The translations under genes were made by a program, and so were the position numbers. Below are positions 13,912 through 23,052 of a stretch of 64,000 nt of DNA, in pieces. The notes under the pieces are model-generated. The model was not told where the DNA came from and ran no database searches. It was given only the letters and a program-made list of their open reading frames with translations. This DNA comes from DASWIG01 sp965371445 (lineage in GTDB: Bacteria > Acidobacteriota > Thermoanaerobaculia > Multivoradales > J023), in assembly GCA_965371445.1 (NCBI GenBank), contig CBDUYN010000007.1:60374-124373 (forward strand), given 5' to 3'. How positions within the stretch are numbered: position 1 is the first letter of the stretch; every line of letters begins with the position of its first letter.

Positions 13912-15687
13912 ATGCTGATCCTCGGCCTTTCGGCCTTCTACCACGAATCGGCGGCATGCCTCCTGGCGGACGGACGGCTCGTGGCCGCGGCGTCGGAGGA
14001 GCGTTTCTCGCGGCGCAAGCACGATCCGCGGCTCCCCGTCGAGGCGGTTCGCTACTGCCTGCGGGAGGGCCGGACGAACCTCGCCGAGCTCCAGACGATC
14101 GCCTACTACGAGGAGCCGCGGGCGAAGCTCGCCCGCCAGCTCTGGTCGGGGGCGATCGCCGTCGCCGACCCCGAGGCGGCTCTCGACCCCAGGCGGCCGG
14201 AGCGCGAGATCCGCGAGCGCCTCGGTTTCGAGGGATCGATCCGCTCCTATCCCCATCACCTCTCCCACGCCATGAGCGCTTTTGCCTATTCGCCCTTCGA
14301 CGAGGCCGCGGTGATGACCGCCGACGGCGTCGGCGAGTGGGCGACGACGGCCTACGGCCACGGCCAGGGCGGCTCCGTCGAGATCTTCGAGGAGGTCATC
14401 TTTCCCCACTCCCTGGGGCTCTTGTACTCGACGATCACCGCTTATCTCGGCTTTCGGGTCAACGACGGCGAGCACAAGGTGATGGGGCTCGCGCCCTACG
14501 GCGAGCCGCGCTACCTCGACGAGATGTGCCAGCTCGTCGCCATGGGCGACGGTGGACAATTCCTCCTGAACCTCCGCTACTTCGACTTCCTGGGCGGCGA
14601 GCGCATGTACTCCGAGGAGCTGCCGGAGCTTCTCGGCGCGCCGCCGCGGCGGCCCGGAGACGAGATCGAGGCGGTCCACCGCGACGTCGCCCGAAGCCTC
14701 CAGCTCCTCCTGGAGGAGGTCTTGCTGGAAAAAACCGCCTATCTCCACGCCCGCGTCGGCTCGCCGAACCTGTGCCTCGCGGGCGGCGTGGCGCTCAACT
14801 GCGTCGCCAACGGCCGCCTCGCCCGCGAGGGACGCTTCGAGCGCCTCTTCATCCAGCCCGCGGCCGGCGACGCCGGTACCTGCCTGGGAGCGGCGGCCCT
14901 CGCCCACCGAGAGCTCACGGGCGGCGGCCGGATCGAGCCGCCGTCGAGCGCGCTCCTGGGCCCGTCCTACACGAGCGACGAGATCGCCCGCCTCCTCGCG
15001 GCGACGCCGCTCGACGCGGCCGACTTCCGCGGCCGCGAGGACGAGCTCCTCGACGAAGTCGCCGGCCGCCTGGCCCGAAACCAGGTCGTCGGTTGGTTTC
15101 ACGGCCGCATGGAGCATGGCCCCCGGGCGCTCGGTGCCCGCTCGATCCTCGCCAACCCGATGGACGCCACGGTCCGGGAACGACTGAACCGGGAGATCAA
15201 GCGGCGCGAGCCGTTTCGTCCGTTCGCCCCGAGCGTCCTCGCGGAGGCCGCCTCCCGTCACTTCGACCTCGACGCGGCGTCGCCCTACATGCTGCTGGCC
15301 TGCAACGTGTCCTCGCCGCTCGCCTTGCCGGCGATCACCCACGTCGACGGCTCGGCCCGTCCGCAGACGGTCGACCCCGAGACGAGCCCGCGTTTCGCGG
15401 GTCTCTTGCGCGCCTTCGAGCGCCGGACGGGCGCTCCGGTGCTCTTGAACACGTCGTTCAACGGCCCCGGCGAGCCCATCGTCTGCTCGCCTGTCGACGC
15501 GCTCTCCTGCTTTGCCCGCATCGGGCTCGACGCCCTGGTGCTGGAAGACTTCGTCGTCGACCGCGCCGCGGTGCCGCCGCTCTGGGCGGAGCTCCTGCCG
15601 GTGTGGGAGGCGTTGCCGGGACGGCGGCTCGCCTCTTCGCAGGGCAAGGGAGACGCCCTGCGCGAGAGCCTCTACACGTTCGTTTGA
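13912..15687 (+). CDS. NodU/CmcH-family carbamoyltransferase
   Basis: The 591-residue protein matches this family over its whole length. The N-terminal TsaD-like domain starts MLILGLSAFYHESAACLL and contains the metal-site motif HHLSHAMSAF at 115-124; the central part has LAGGVALNCVANGR; the C-terminal domain has GWFHGRMEHGPRALGARSIL, FRPFAPSVL and PVLLNTSFNGPGEPIV. These enzymes make carbamoyl-adenylate from carbamoyl phosphate and ATP and transfer the carbamoyl group to a hydroxyl, as in nodulation factors and several antibiotics. I chose ATG 13912 because a GAAGGAG sequence sits just upstream; a TTG at 13897 is possible. It is flanked on both sides by SGNH-type genes in one operon. Confidence 0.93.
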   Translation: MLILGLSAFYHESAACLLADGRLVAAASEERFSRRKHDPRLPVEAVRYCLREGRTNLAELQTIAYYEEPRAKLARQLWSGAIAVADPEAALDPRRPEREIRERLGFEGSIRSYPHHLSHAMSAFAYSPFDEAAVMTADGVGEWATTAYGHGQGGSVEIFEEVIFPHSLGLLYSTITAYLGFRVNDGEHKVMGLAPYGEPRYLDEMCQLVAMGDGGQFLLNLRYFDFLGGERMYSEELPELLGAPPRRPGDEIEAVHRDVARSLQLLLEEVLLEKTAYLHARVGSPNLCLAGGVALNCVANGRLAREGRFERLFIQPAAGDAGTCLGAAALAHRELTGGGRIEPPSSALLGPSYTSDEIARLLAATPLDAADFRGREDELLDEVAGRLARNQVVGWFHGRMEHGPRALGARSILANPMDATVRERLNREIKRREPFRPFAPSVLAEAASRHFDLDAASPYMLLACNVSSPLALPAITHVDGSARPQTVDPETSPRFAGLLRAFERRTGAPVLLNTSFNGPGEPIVCSPVDALSCFARIGLDALVLEDFVVDRAAVPPLWAELLPVWEALPGRRLASSQGKGDALRESLYTFV

Positions 15688-15695
15688 GGGGAACG

Positions 15696-17855
15696 ATGGG
15701 CGCTCCGAACGATTCACGACGCCGCGACGCCCGGCGCGAGGCCTGCGAGGAGCTGGCCGAGGCCCTCGCCGGCGACGCGGGCCTGCGTACGGCTCGCCTT
15801 CTCCAGATGGCCGGCGGCGATCGCGCGGTCGCCGCCGATCCACCTCCGGCGGACACAGCACCGCCTTGCGGACCGCGCCGGATCAGCATCTGGGAGCCCC
15901 GCACCGAGGACGGCGAGCTCGTCTTCGTCCGTCCCGAGCCCTGGTCCCTGGGTGAGCACCACGCGGCGCGGCGGGTGCTGCTTGCGGCAAAGGAGGCGAC
16001 GACGCGCCGCCTGTGCTTTTTCGGGGAGTCGGCCGCCGCCGGCTACCTCTACGCCCCACACTTCACGCCGGCGGAGCTCCTGGGGCGTCAGCTGGCGCGC
16101 TTCGGGTCGTGGGAGGTCGTCGACCTGGCCCGGACGAACGAGACCCTGGCGGGTCTCGTGGCGACGGTCGAGGCCTCGCTGCAGCTCGATCCCGACGTCC
16201 TGGTGATCTTCGCCGGCAACAACTGGGACCTCCTGGAAACACCGGAGGTCTCCCCCTACGCGCCGAGCGTCGTGGCGCGCCAGCGCTACGCCCTGGCCTT
16301 GAGCGACGGCGGCCCGGCGGCAGCGGCCGCACTCGCGCGGCGGCGCCTGAGGCGGCGCGCCACCGCGGCGCTCGCCGCCGTCGCCCGCCTCGCCGGGCGA
16401 CGGCGCGTGGTCCTCGTCGTACCGGAGAGAAACCTCGCCGACTGGGAGGCCTTCCAGCCGCCAACCTGGCTTCCCGGCGACGCGACGGCACGCTGGTGGG
16501 AGACCTACAGGTTGGGAGAGGCGGCGCTCGGAGCCGGCCGCTTCGACGAGGCGGAGCGCGCCGCCATGGCGCTCGTCGAGCTCGACGGCGGCCTGGGCGG
16601 CGCCTCGCATGGCCTCCTGCGGCGGGTGGCCGCGGCGCGCGGCCGCGAAAAGGAGGTCCGCCGGGCCGCCGAAGCCGAGGTCGACGGCGGCGTCTATGCG
16701 GTCCAGGCGCTGCTCGGCGTGCCGCGGGCAGGCAGTGAAGCACTCCGCCTCTTACGCGCCGCGGCGCGAGAGCACGGCTTCACCGCCGTCGAGCTGCCAC
16801 GGATCTTCGCCGAGCACACCGGCTCGGCCCTGCCGGGCCGCCGCCTCTTCCTCGACTACTGTCATCTGACCTCGGAGGGCATCCGCCTCGCCATGGCGGC
16901 GGTCGCCGAGGCGGTCCTGAAGCACCCGGACGGTGCCGGCCCGAGCTGGCGGGAAGTCCTGGCCACCTCCGCCGGGGACGTTCCGCCGCCCGAGGTCGAG
17001 GCTCTGGCACGGCTTGGCGCGGCCGTCCACGGTGCCCACCGGCTGGTAGCGCCGGGACGCAAGGCCTCCTACGTCGAACCCTGGCTACGTGATGCCGTCG
17101 ACACCTCGCCGGAGATCGCCTCGGCGCTCTACGAGATCGTCGCAGCCCGCAGCGCTCCTGTTCCGGCGGTCCTGACCACCGCCCAGGTACGCAACTTCGC
17201 CTCACCCTACCGCTTGACCCTCCTCCACGGCTGGCGCTGGGACGGCCTCGACGCCGATCTCTTGGAGGCCGTCGGCCGGGTTCTGGGCGAGGAGGGTGGC
17301 GAGCAGGTCGACCGCCTCCTCGTCGAGAGCCTCGGCCTTGGAGCAGACGGTGCCGAGCTCAGCCGCGCGCCCTATCTCTGGGATCCTCTCGAGCGCTTCT
17401 ACCCCGAGGCGATGGGCTTTGACGAACGCGGGACGCTACGCGCCGTCCTGCCGGAGACGTCGTTTGCCCTCGTCCACGACGCGCAAAGCGAGGTGACGCT
17501 GGAGCTCGTGGCGCGGTTGCCGGCGATTCGGGATTACTGGCGGGGCCGCTCCGGCGAGGTCGAGGTGCGGCTGAACGGCCAGGTCATCGAGGACGTGCCG
17601 CTCGACGAGGCGTGGTCGCACCTGCGTTTACACCTGCCGTGCGAGAAGCTGCGCCGGGGCCTGAACCGTCTGACCCTCCTCTGGCCGCCTTTGCCCCCGG
17701 CGGGCGAGATCGCCCTCGACGCGGCCGTGCGCCGCCTCGAGCTGGGGCTCGACGCCGAGCTGCATCCGGTCTTCGGCGAGGTGGCTTCGCTCTTTGCCCG
17801 CAACGCCGGTGCGGCCTCTTGCCGCGATGACGACGGCAGGCCCTCCCGCCCCTAG
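15696..17855 (+). CDS. Large SGNH-like protein with C-terminal extension
   Basis: This 719-residue protein has a diverged SGNH hydrolase domain: LCFFGESAAAGYLYAPHF (GES in place of GDS), LVIFAGNNWDLL (Asn block) and LDYCHLTSEGIRLAM (Asp/His block), separated by a long helical, TPR-like insertion rich in Ala/Arg/Glu. The last 250 residues form an unassigned domain that ends in a beta-rich part (EVEVRLNGQVIEDVPLDEAW). No signal peptide is visible. It starts 9 bases after the carbamoyltransferase with a GAGGGG ribosome-binding site, so it is the third gene of that operon. Its stop shares the bases CTAG with the convergent EF-G-like gene. Confidence 0.82.
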   Translation: MGAPNDSRRRDARREACEELAEALAGDAGLRTARLLQMAGGDRAVAADPPPADTAPPCGPRRISIWEPRTEDGELVFVRPEPWSLGEHHAARRVLLAAKEATTRRLCFFGESAAAGYLYAPHFTPAELLGRQLARFGSWEVVDLARTNETLAGLVATVEASLQLDPDVLVIFAGNNWDLLETPEVSPYAPSVVARQRYALALSDGGPAAAAALARRRLRRRATAALAAVARLAGRRRVVLVVPERNLADWEAFQPPTWLPGDATARWWETYRLGEAALGAGRFDEAERAAMALVELDGGLGGASHGLLRRVAAARGREKEVRRAAEAEVDGGVYAVQALLGVPRAGSEALRLLRAAAREHGFTAVELPRIFAEHTGSALPGRRLFLDYCHLTSEGIRLAMAAVAEAVLKHPDGAGPSWREVLATSAGDVPPPEVEALARLGAAVHGAHRLVAPGRKASYVEPWLRDAVDTSPEIASALYEIVAARSAPVPAVLTTAQVRNFASPYRLTLLHGWRWDGLDADLLEAVGRVLGEEGGEQVDRLLVESLGLGADGAELSRAPYLWDPLERFYPEAMGFDERGTLRAVLPETSFALVHDAQSEVTLELVARLPAIRDYWRGRSGEVEVRLNGQVIEDVPLDEAWSHLRLHLPCEKLRRGLNRLTLLWPPLPPAGEIALDAAVRRLELGLDAELHPVFGEVASLFARNAGAASCRDDDGRPSRP

Positions 17856-19945
17856 TGGTGCGCCTCCTCCTCTTTTTTTCGCTGGGCCTCGGCGATGATT
17901 TTTTCCTGGATGTTCCTGGGCACCTCCTCGTAGTGCGAGAGCTCCATGGTGAAGCTCGAGCGCCCCTGGGTGATGGAGCGCAGGGCCGGGGCGTAGTCGA
18001 GCATCTCGGCCATCGGCACGGTGGCTTTGATGATCTGGTGCTCGCCCTTGGTGTCCATGCCCTGCGGCTTGCCACGGCGTTGCGAAAGGTCGCCCATGAT
18101 GTCGCCCATGAACTCGTCGGTGGTGGTGATCTCGACGTTCATCACAGGCTCCAGGATCGTCGGTCCGGCCTTGGACAAGGCGTCCTTGAAGGCGAGGGAG
18201 CCGGCGATCTTGAAGGCCATTTCCGAGGAATCGACATCGTGGTACTGCCCGTCGAGGAGCGTGACCTTGAAGTTGCTCACCGGATAGCCGGCGAGGTAGC
18301 CGCGCGCCGCCGCCGCCTGGATGCCCTTGTCGACCGCCCCCCGGAAGCCCTGGGGGATCGAGCCGCCGAAGATCTTGTCGACGAACTGGTACTCCTCGCC
18401 GGTCTTCAAGGACTCGATCGTGATCTTGCAGTCGGCGAACTGGCCGCGGCCACCGGTCTGCTTCTTGTGCCGTCCGTGGCCGTCGGCGGCCTTCTTGACG
18501 GTCTCACGGTAGGGGACCTTGGGCGGATGGCGGATCACCTCGACCTTGTGGCGGCTCTTGAGCTTGGCGATCGTGATCTCGACGTGGAGTTGCCCCGAGC
18601 CCGAGATCAGCATCTCGCCGGTCTGGGGGTCGCGGCCCGACTTCAGGCCCAGGTCCTCGTCCATCAACCGGTGGAGCGCGTCGGAGATCTTGTCCTCGTC
18701 GCCTTTTGACTTGGGCTCGATGGCGTAGGAGATCGACGGCGGGCGCAGCCGGAGCCAGCCGAGGCGCACCGGAGCGTCTCTGGTGCACAGGGTGTCGCCC
18801 GTCGAGGTGTGCTTGAGCTTGGCGACGCCGCCGATGTCGCCGGTGACGAGCCTCGCTACCTCCTTGCCCTGCTTGCCCTGAAGGGCCAGGATATGCCCGA
18901 CCTTGTCGTTCTCCTCGGCACGGGTGTTCCAGACCATCGAATCGCCGTCCAGGGTGCCCGAGACCACCCGGAAGATCGAGATCTTGCCGGTGAAGGGGTC
19001 GTTCAGGGTCTTGAAGACGAGGGCCCTCATGGGACCGTCGGCGGTGGTCTCGACCTCCGTCCCCTCGCCGCCGAGGGTGGTGGCGGGAAACGTGCCGCGC
19101 TCCAGCGGGTTGGGCAGGTAGTCGACGACCGTGTCGAGAAAGGTCGAGGTGCCGATCCCGTGGCCCGAAGAGCCGACGGTCACCGGGAAGAGCTTGCGCT
19201 CCAGGATGGCCTTGCGCAGCCCCTGGGTGAGCTCCTCGCTCGTCAGCGTCCCTTCTTCGAAGAACTTCTCCAACAGCCCGTCGTCGGACTCGGCGACGGC
19301 CTCGACGAGTTTTGTGCGCGCCTCCTCCACGGCGTCGGCCATCTCCGCGGGGACGCCGCAGGCCTTGCCCTTGCCGTCGCCGTCAAGCTCGAACTCGTAA
19401 GCCTTTTCGGAGACGAGGTCGACGATCCCTTTCAGGTCGTGAGTCTGGCCGATCGGCAGCTGGATGGGTACCGCCGTATGACCGCAGAGCTTGGTGACGG
19501 CCTCCATCGAGGTGGCCAGATCCGTGTTCTCACGGTCCATCTTGTTGAGGTGGACGAGCACCGGCAGGTTGAACCGCTCGGCGTACTCCCAGATCTTCTC
19601 CGTCATCACCTGGACCCCGGAGGCGGCGCTCACGACCAGCACCACGGCGTCGGTGACCCGGACTCCGGCCTGGGCCTCGACCGAGAAGATCCCGGCACCC
19701 GGGGTGTCGATGACGTTGACCTTGTGCTTGCGCCAGGGCACGAAGCAGGTGGCGAGGCCGATCGAGTAGCCGCGCTCGTGCTCGGCGTCGTCGAAGTCGG
19801 TCGTGGTGTTCTTGTCCTCGACCCGGTTCATGCGGTTGGCCACCCCGCCGGTATAGAGCAACGCGCTGGCGAGCGTCGTCTTGCCGGTGTCGGCATGCCC
19901 GGCAAGCGTGACGTTGCGGACCATCTCGGATTTCTCGACCTGCAT
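17852..19945 (-). CDS. Elongation factor G-like GTPase (EF-G paralogue)
   Basis: The 697-residue protein has the GTPase motifs GHADTGKTTLASALL (G1), VIDTPG (G3) and LNKMD (G4), then EF-G domains II-V with SGSGQLHVEI and GSIPQGFRGAVDKG. The motif GHADTGKT, where canonical EF-G has AHIDAGKT or similar, places it in the EF-G-like paralogue group found in Acidobacteriota, Deltaproteobacteria and Thermus-like bacteria, whose exact role is not settled. The start at ATG 19945 follows AAGGAGG; an upstream in-frame ATG lacks such a site. The gene stands alone, without rpsL/rpsG/tuf, which also argues against the housekeeping fusA. The C-terminus is Lys/Glu/His rich. Confidence 0.9.
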   Translation of the reverse strand: MQVEKSEMVRNVTLAGHADTGKTTLASALLYTGGVANRMNRVEDKNTTTDFDDAEHERGYSIGLATCFVPWRKHKVNVIDTPGAGIFSVEAQAGVRVTDAVVLVVSAASGVQVMTEKIWEYAERFNLPVLVHLNKMDRENTDLATSMEAVTKLCGHTAVPIQLPIGQTHDLKGIVDLVSEKAYEFELDGDGKGKACGVPAEMADAVEEARTKLVEAVAESDDGLLEKFFEEGTLTSEELTQGLRKAILERKLFPVTVGSSGHGIGTSTFLDTVVDYLPNPLERGTFPATTLGGEGTEVETTADGPMRALVFKTLNDPFTGKISIFRVVSGTLDGDSMVWNTRAEENDKVGHILALQGKQGKEVARLVTGDIGGVAKLKHTSTGDTLCTRDAPVRLGWLRLRPPSISYAIEPKSKGDEDKISDALHRLMDEDLGLKSGRDPQTGEMLISGSGQLHVEITIAKLKSRHKVEVIRHPPKVPYRETVKKAADGHGRHKKQTGGRGQFADCKITIESLKTGEEYQFVDKIFGGSIPQGFRGAVDKGIQAAAARGYLAGYPVSNFKVTLLDGQYHDVDSSEMAFKIAGSLAFKDALSKAGPTILEPVMNVEITTTDEFMGDIMGDLSQRRGKPQGMDTKGEHQIIKATVPMAEMLDYAPALRSITQGRSSFTMELSHYEEVPRNIQEKIIAEAQRKKEEEAHH

Positions 19946-20059
19946 GCCTTGGAACCTCCTTGGGATTGAGCGCTGGCGCAGAAGCGGCGAATATAGCACC
20001 CCTGGCCGGCGGGGTCACCGCCCGACGGGGGCGATCTGCCCGCCCCCGCCGACCTGCGA

Positions 20060-20088
20060 TTGACTTCGCGCGGCTCGCGGCCTAGTAT
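20060..20088 (+). promoter_or_regulatory. Sigma70-type promoter of the Ser/Thr kinase gene
   Basis: TTGACT (20060-20065) and TAGTAT (20083-20088) are exactly 17 bases apart. The predicted transcription start near 20095 leaves an untranslated leader of about 25 bases before the ATG at 20120, unlike the leaderless arrangement of the toxin-antitoxin operons in this window. Confidence 0.65.
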
Positions 20089-20119
20089 CCATCTTCAACG
20101 CCTCCGAAATCGCGAGACG

Positions 20120-22321
20120 ATGACCCCGGAGAAACTAGGCAGATACGAGATTCTGGGCGAGCTTGGGAAAGGCGCCATGGGCGTCGTCTACCTGGCTCGG
20201 GACCCGATCATCGATCGCCAACTGGCGATCAAGACCTTCCGCATGGCGTACTCGGCCCGCGAGAAGGAGGTCGAGCAGTTCCGGCAGCGCTTCCTGCGCG
20301 AGGCGCAGACCGTCGGCAAGCTCTCCCACCCCAACATCGTCACCGTCCACGACGTGGGCCAGGAAGACGACGAGTACTTCATCGCCATGGAGTACATCAA
20401 GGGGATCGACCTGAAGCAGCAGATGCAGCGCGAGGAGCGCCTGGAGGTCGCCTACGTGGTCGACGTGGTGGCGCAGATCGCCGAGGGCCTGGCCGCCGCC
20501 CATGAGCAGGGGGTCGTCCACCGCGACGTCAAGCCCGCCAACATCATCATCACCGCGGACCAGCAGGCCAAGATCACCGACTTCGGCATCGCCCGCATCG
20601 AGCAGTCGAACCTGACCGTGGCGGGACAGCTCCTGGGGACCCCCAACTACATGGCCCCGGAGCAGATCCAGGGCAAGGACGTCGACTCGCGGACCGACAT
20701 CTTCTCCCTCGGGGTGATGCTCTATGAGCTCCTGACCAAGAAGAAGCCCTTCCAGGGGGAGAACCTGACCCAGGTCTCGCACCGCATCGTCTACGACGAA
20801 TACACCTCGCCCGACGAGTTCGTCGAAGACCTCTCGCCGGAGCTCCTGGCGATCCTCGGCCGCGCCTTGAACAAGATCCCTGACGAGCGCTACCAGGACG
20901 CGGCCGAGATGGCCCGCGACCTGCGCGACGTGCTGCGCGAGGACGGCGAATCGACGGACGCGGCCCTGGAACCGCCGCCGCCGCCGTCGCAGGCCGCCCA
21001 GGCCGCAACGCCCCCGGCCGTCTCGCAGAGCCCGCCAAGCGCCGCCACGGTGGAGGCGAGCGCTGCCGTGACCGAGGTGTTGCCCGCCGTAGAGAGCTTC
21101 GAGCCGGTACCGCCACCACCCGCCCAGGCCGACTTCGAGCCAGCGCCGCCACCGCCCGCCCTACCCGGCTCCCAGGTCGTACCTCCGCCCGACCCAGGCA
21201 CAGGCGACATCGAGCGTGAGCCGCCGCCACCGCCTGGCGTCCCCGACTCCGGACCGCTCCCGCCACCTCCTGCGGCGCCGAGCCACCTCGTCGGCCACAA
21301 GACGATCCCGACGGGCCGGATGCCGGCCTCACCCGCCCAGGTGGAGGCAGCGGCCAGGCGTGCGCCGAAAAAGGCGGCGAAAGTCTCGCTGCACCGCAAG
21401 GCCCTGGGGGCCCTGCTGGTGGTCCTGGTGGTGGCGCTTGGGATCGCGCTGCTCTACCTCGGATGGGCATGGAGCCGCACCGACGACGACACCGCCACCA
21501 CCGTTACCGATCCGCCGAGCGCGGCCCGGCCGAGCGCGGCCCGGCCGAGCGCGGCCCGGGGCGAGGCGACGCTTCTCGCCGAGGCCGAACGGCTCGCCGG
21601 CGAGGTGACCTTGCCGGCAGCGCTCGCCTACCTTCAAAACGCCTGCGAGCGAGAGATCTGCAGCCGCAACGTCCAGCTTTACTACCTGGAGCTCGCCGAG
21701 CAGGCCGACGCCGAAGACGACGTCGTCAAAGCCTACGTCGCCGAGCGGATGACGATGGTCGAAGCCTTCCTCCAGGCCAAGCAGTACGAAGAGGCATTGG
21801 ACGTCTTGGAGCTCGTCCTCCTCGCGGACCCCGAGCACACCAGGGCCCTGGAAAAAGCCGAAGACATCGAGCGTCTCCTCGGCCGCCGGCGCCAGCCGCG
21901 GGTCCAACAGAGCCGCAGAGGTTCCTCCCAGCAGGCTTCGCCGCCCGCGACGTCACCCCAGGGGACGCCACCGCCACCCACCCGGCAGACGGGCGAGCTC
22001 AAGATCGCCTTCCGGACGCTGGTGGCGACGGGTCAGGTCAAGGTCGTCGCCAACGCCACGACGGTCTTCGAAGAGAGCTTCGACTTTCCCAACCGGAAGC
22101 TGTTTGCGAGAAGAAAGCTCAGGAGCGAAGAAGGGATCGACCGGACCTTGACCTTCGACGCCGGGGCCGTCCAGTTCACGGTCGACGTCGAGGTCCAGCT
22201 CAAAGAAGGACCCAAGTCGCTCTCCCGCGAGCTCGGCGGCGTGCGCATCCCGGCCGATGCCACGGGCACCCTGTGGATCTCGGTCTCCGAAGACGTGAGC
22301 CTCAACGTCCGCTTCGAGTGA
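20120..22321 (+). CDS. Transmembrane Hanks-type Ser/Thr protein kinase
   Basis: In this 733-residue protein the kinase domain covers about 8-272: Gly-rich loop GELGKGAMGVVY, Lys38 in LAIKTF, catalytic HRDVKPANI (134-142), DFGIAR (154-159) and APEQ (179-182). A very Pro-rich linker (about 284-390) leads to one membrane segment (about 429-451) and an extracytoplasmic part with helical TPR-like repeats, a disordered Gln/Ser/Pro region and a beta-rich C-terminal domain. The orientation is kinase inside, sensor outside. Just after the membrane helix is a 15-base in-frame repeat present three times (SAARP). Bacterial kinases of this type phosphorylate partner proteins in response to envelope or nutrient signals; the substrate is unknown. 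A good promoter lies upstream. Confidence 0.94.
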   Translation: MTPEKLGRYEILGELGKGAMGVVYLARDPIIDRQLAIKTFRMAYSAREKEVEQFRQRFLREAQTVGKLSHPNIVTVHDVGQEDDEYFIAMEYIKGIDLKQQMQREERLEVAYVVDVVAQIAEGLAAAHEQGVVHRDVKPANIIITADQQAKITDFGIARIEQSNLTVAGQLLGTPNYMAPEQIQGKDVDSRTDIFSLGVMLYELLTKKKPFQGENLTQVSHRIVYDEYTSPDEFVEDLSPELLAILGRALNKIPDERYQDAAEMARDLRDVLREDGESTDAALEPPPPPSQAAQAATPPAVSQSPPSAATVEASAAVTEVLPAVESFEPVPPPPAQADFEPAPPPPALPGSQVVPPPDPGTGDIEREPPPPPGVPDSGPLPPPPAAPSHLVGHKTIPTGRMPASPAQVEAAARRAPKKAAKVSLHRKALGALLVVLVVALGIALLYLGWAWSRTDDDTATTVTDPPSAARPSAARPSAARGEATLLAEAERLAGEVTLPAALAYLQNACEREICSRNVQLYYLELAEQADAEDDVVKAYVAERMTMVEAFLQAKQYEEALDVLELVLLADPEHTRALEKAEDIERLLGRRRQPRVQQSRRGSSQQASPPATSPQGTPPPPTRQTGELKIAFRTLVATGQVKVVANATTVFEESFDFPNRKLFARRKLRSEEGIDRTLTFDAGAVQFTVDVEVQLKEGPKSLSRELGGVRIPADATGTLWISVSEDVSLNVRFE
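21515..21559 (+). repeat. Three tandem 15-base in-frame repeats in the kinase gene
   Basis: The unit CCGAGCGCGGCCCGG occurs three times without mismatch at 21515, 21530 and 21545 and encodes repeated Pro-Ser-Ala-Ala-Arg just outside the membrane helix of the kinase. Identical units in a multiple of three allow length change without frameshift. Confidence 0.85.
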
Positions 22322-22327
22322 CCTGCC

Positions 22328-23047
22328 CTAAGATTTTCTCCGGTGCGTCCACCGAAACCGTGCGATCTCGAGCAGCATCCGCGGCGGAGCCGTCAACGGA
22401 TGGACCCTGGAGTTGGGTGAGTTCTCCCACACCACCCCGACCTCGGCGATCCGGTATCCCTTGCGGCGGGCCAGCCACAGGAGCTCGACGTCGAACGCGA
22501 ACCCCGGCGTCACCATCTCGCTGAAAAGCTCGCGGGCGACGTCACCCCGCAGCAGCTTGAAGCCGCACTGGGTGTCATGGATGCCGCCGATCCCAGCGAG
22601 GCGGATCAGCTTGTTGAAGGTCTTCCCCATCAGCTCCCGGTAGAACGGCTGGTGGAGCGTGACCTCCGAGTCGGGGACGGCCCGGCTGCCGATCGCGATC
22701 TCAACCCCGGCGATCCGCGCCTCCAGTTTTTCGAGCTCCTCGATCGGGGTCGAGAAGTCCGTGTCGCTGAAAAGGACCTGCCGGCCGCGGCTTGCGAGCA
22801 CTCCGCGGCGCAGCGCCGCCCCTTTGCCCTGGTTGGTGCTCAGCCGGAGCGTTCGAACGCCCCGCTCGGCGTAGGCTCGCGATACCTCGACGGTGCCGTC
22901 TTGGCTGCCGTCGTCGACCACCAGGACCTCAAACGGCGCGCCGCGCTTTTCGAGGTAGGCGAGGGCGGCGTCGAGGGAGGCGCCGAGGCGCTTCTCCTCG
23001 TTGAACGCCGGGATGACGACCGACAGCTCGGGGTTCTTGGGCTCCAT
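22328..23047 (-). CDS. Family 2 glycosyltransferase, dolichyl-phosphate glucosyltransferase type
   Basis: The 239-residue protein has a GT2 fold: ELSVVIPAFNEEKRLG, VLVVDDGSQDGTVEV, TNQGKGAALRRGVLASRG and the DxD-like FSDTDFSTP. Then come GIHDTQCGFKLLRGDVAR and FDVELLWLARRKGYRI, features of transferases that move a sugar from a nucleotide donor to polyprenyl phosphate. No C-terminal membrane helix is seen, so it probably acts at the inner face of the membrane. The start is ATG 23047; a TTG at 23056 overlapping the stop of the upstream propeller gene is possible. Its 3' end faces the kinase gene with only 6 bases between the stops. Confidence 0.9.
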   Translation of the reverse strand: MEPKNPELSVVIPAFNEEKRLGASLDAALAYLEKRGAPFEVLVVDDGSQDGTVEVSRAYAERGVRTLRLSTNQGKGAALRRGVLASRGRQVLFSDTDFSTPIEELEKLEARIAGVEIAIGSRAVPDSEVTLHQPFYRELMGKTFNKLIRLAGIGGIHDTQCGFKLLRGDVARELFSEMVTPGFAFDVELLWLARRKGYRIAEVGVVWENSPNSRVHPLTAPPRMLLEIARFRWTHRRKS

Positions 23048-23052
23048 GGCGA

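Noticed and set aside
13864..15861. Open frame of 665 codons antisense to the carbamoyltransferase
   Set aside because: Shadow of a well-supported enzyme; Arg/Gly/Glu-rich with no recognisable fold.
11129..17855. Complete NRPS/PKS cluster
   Set aside because: No condensation, adenylation, ketosynthase or carrier domain could be found; only accessory enzymes are present.
22322..22327. Terminator between kinase and glycosyltransferase genes
   Set aside because: Only six bases separate the convergent stops, and no hairpin with a T run is visible around them.
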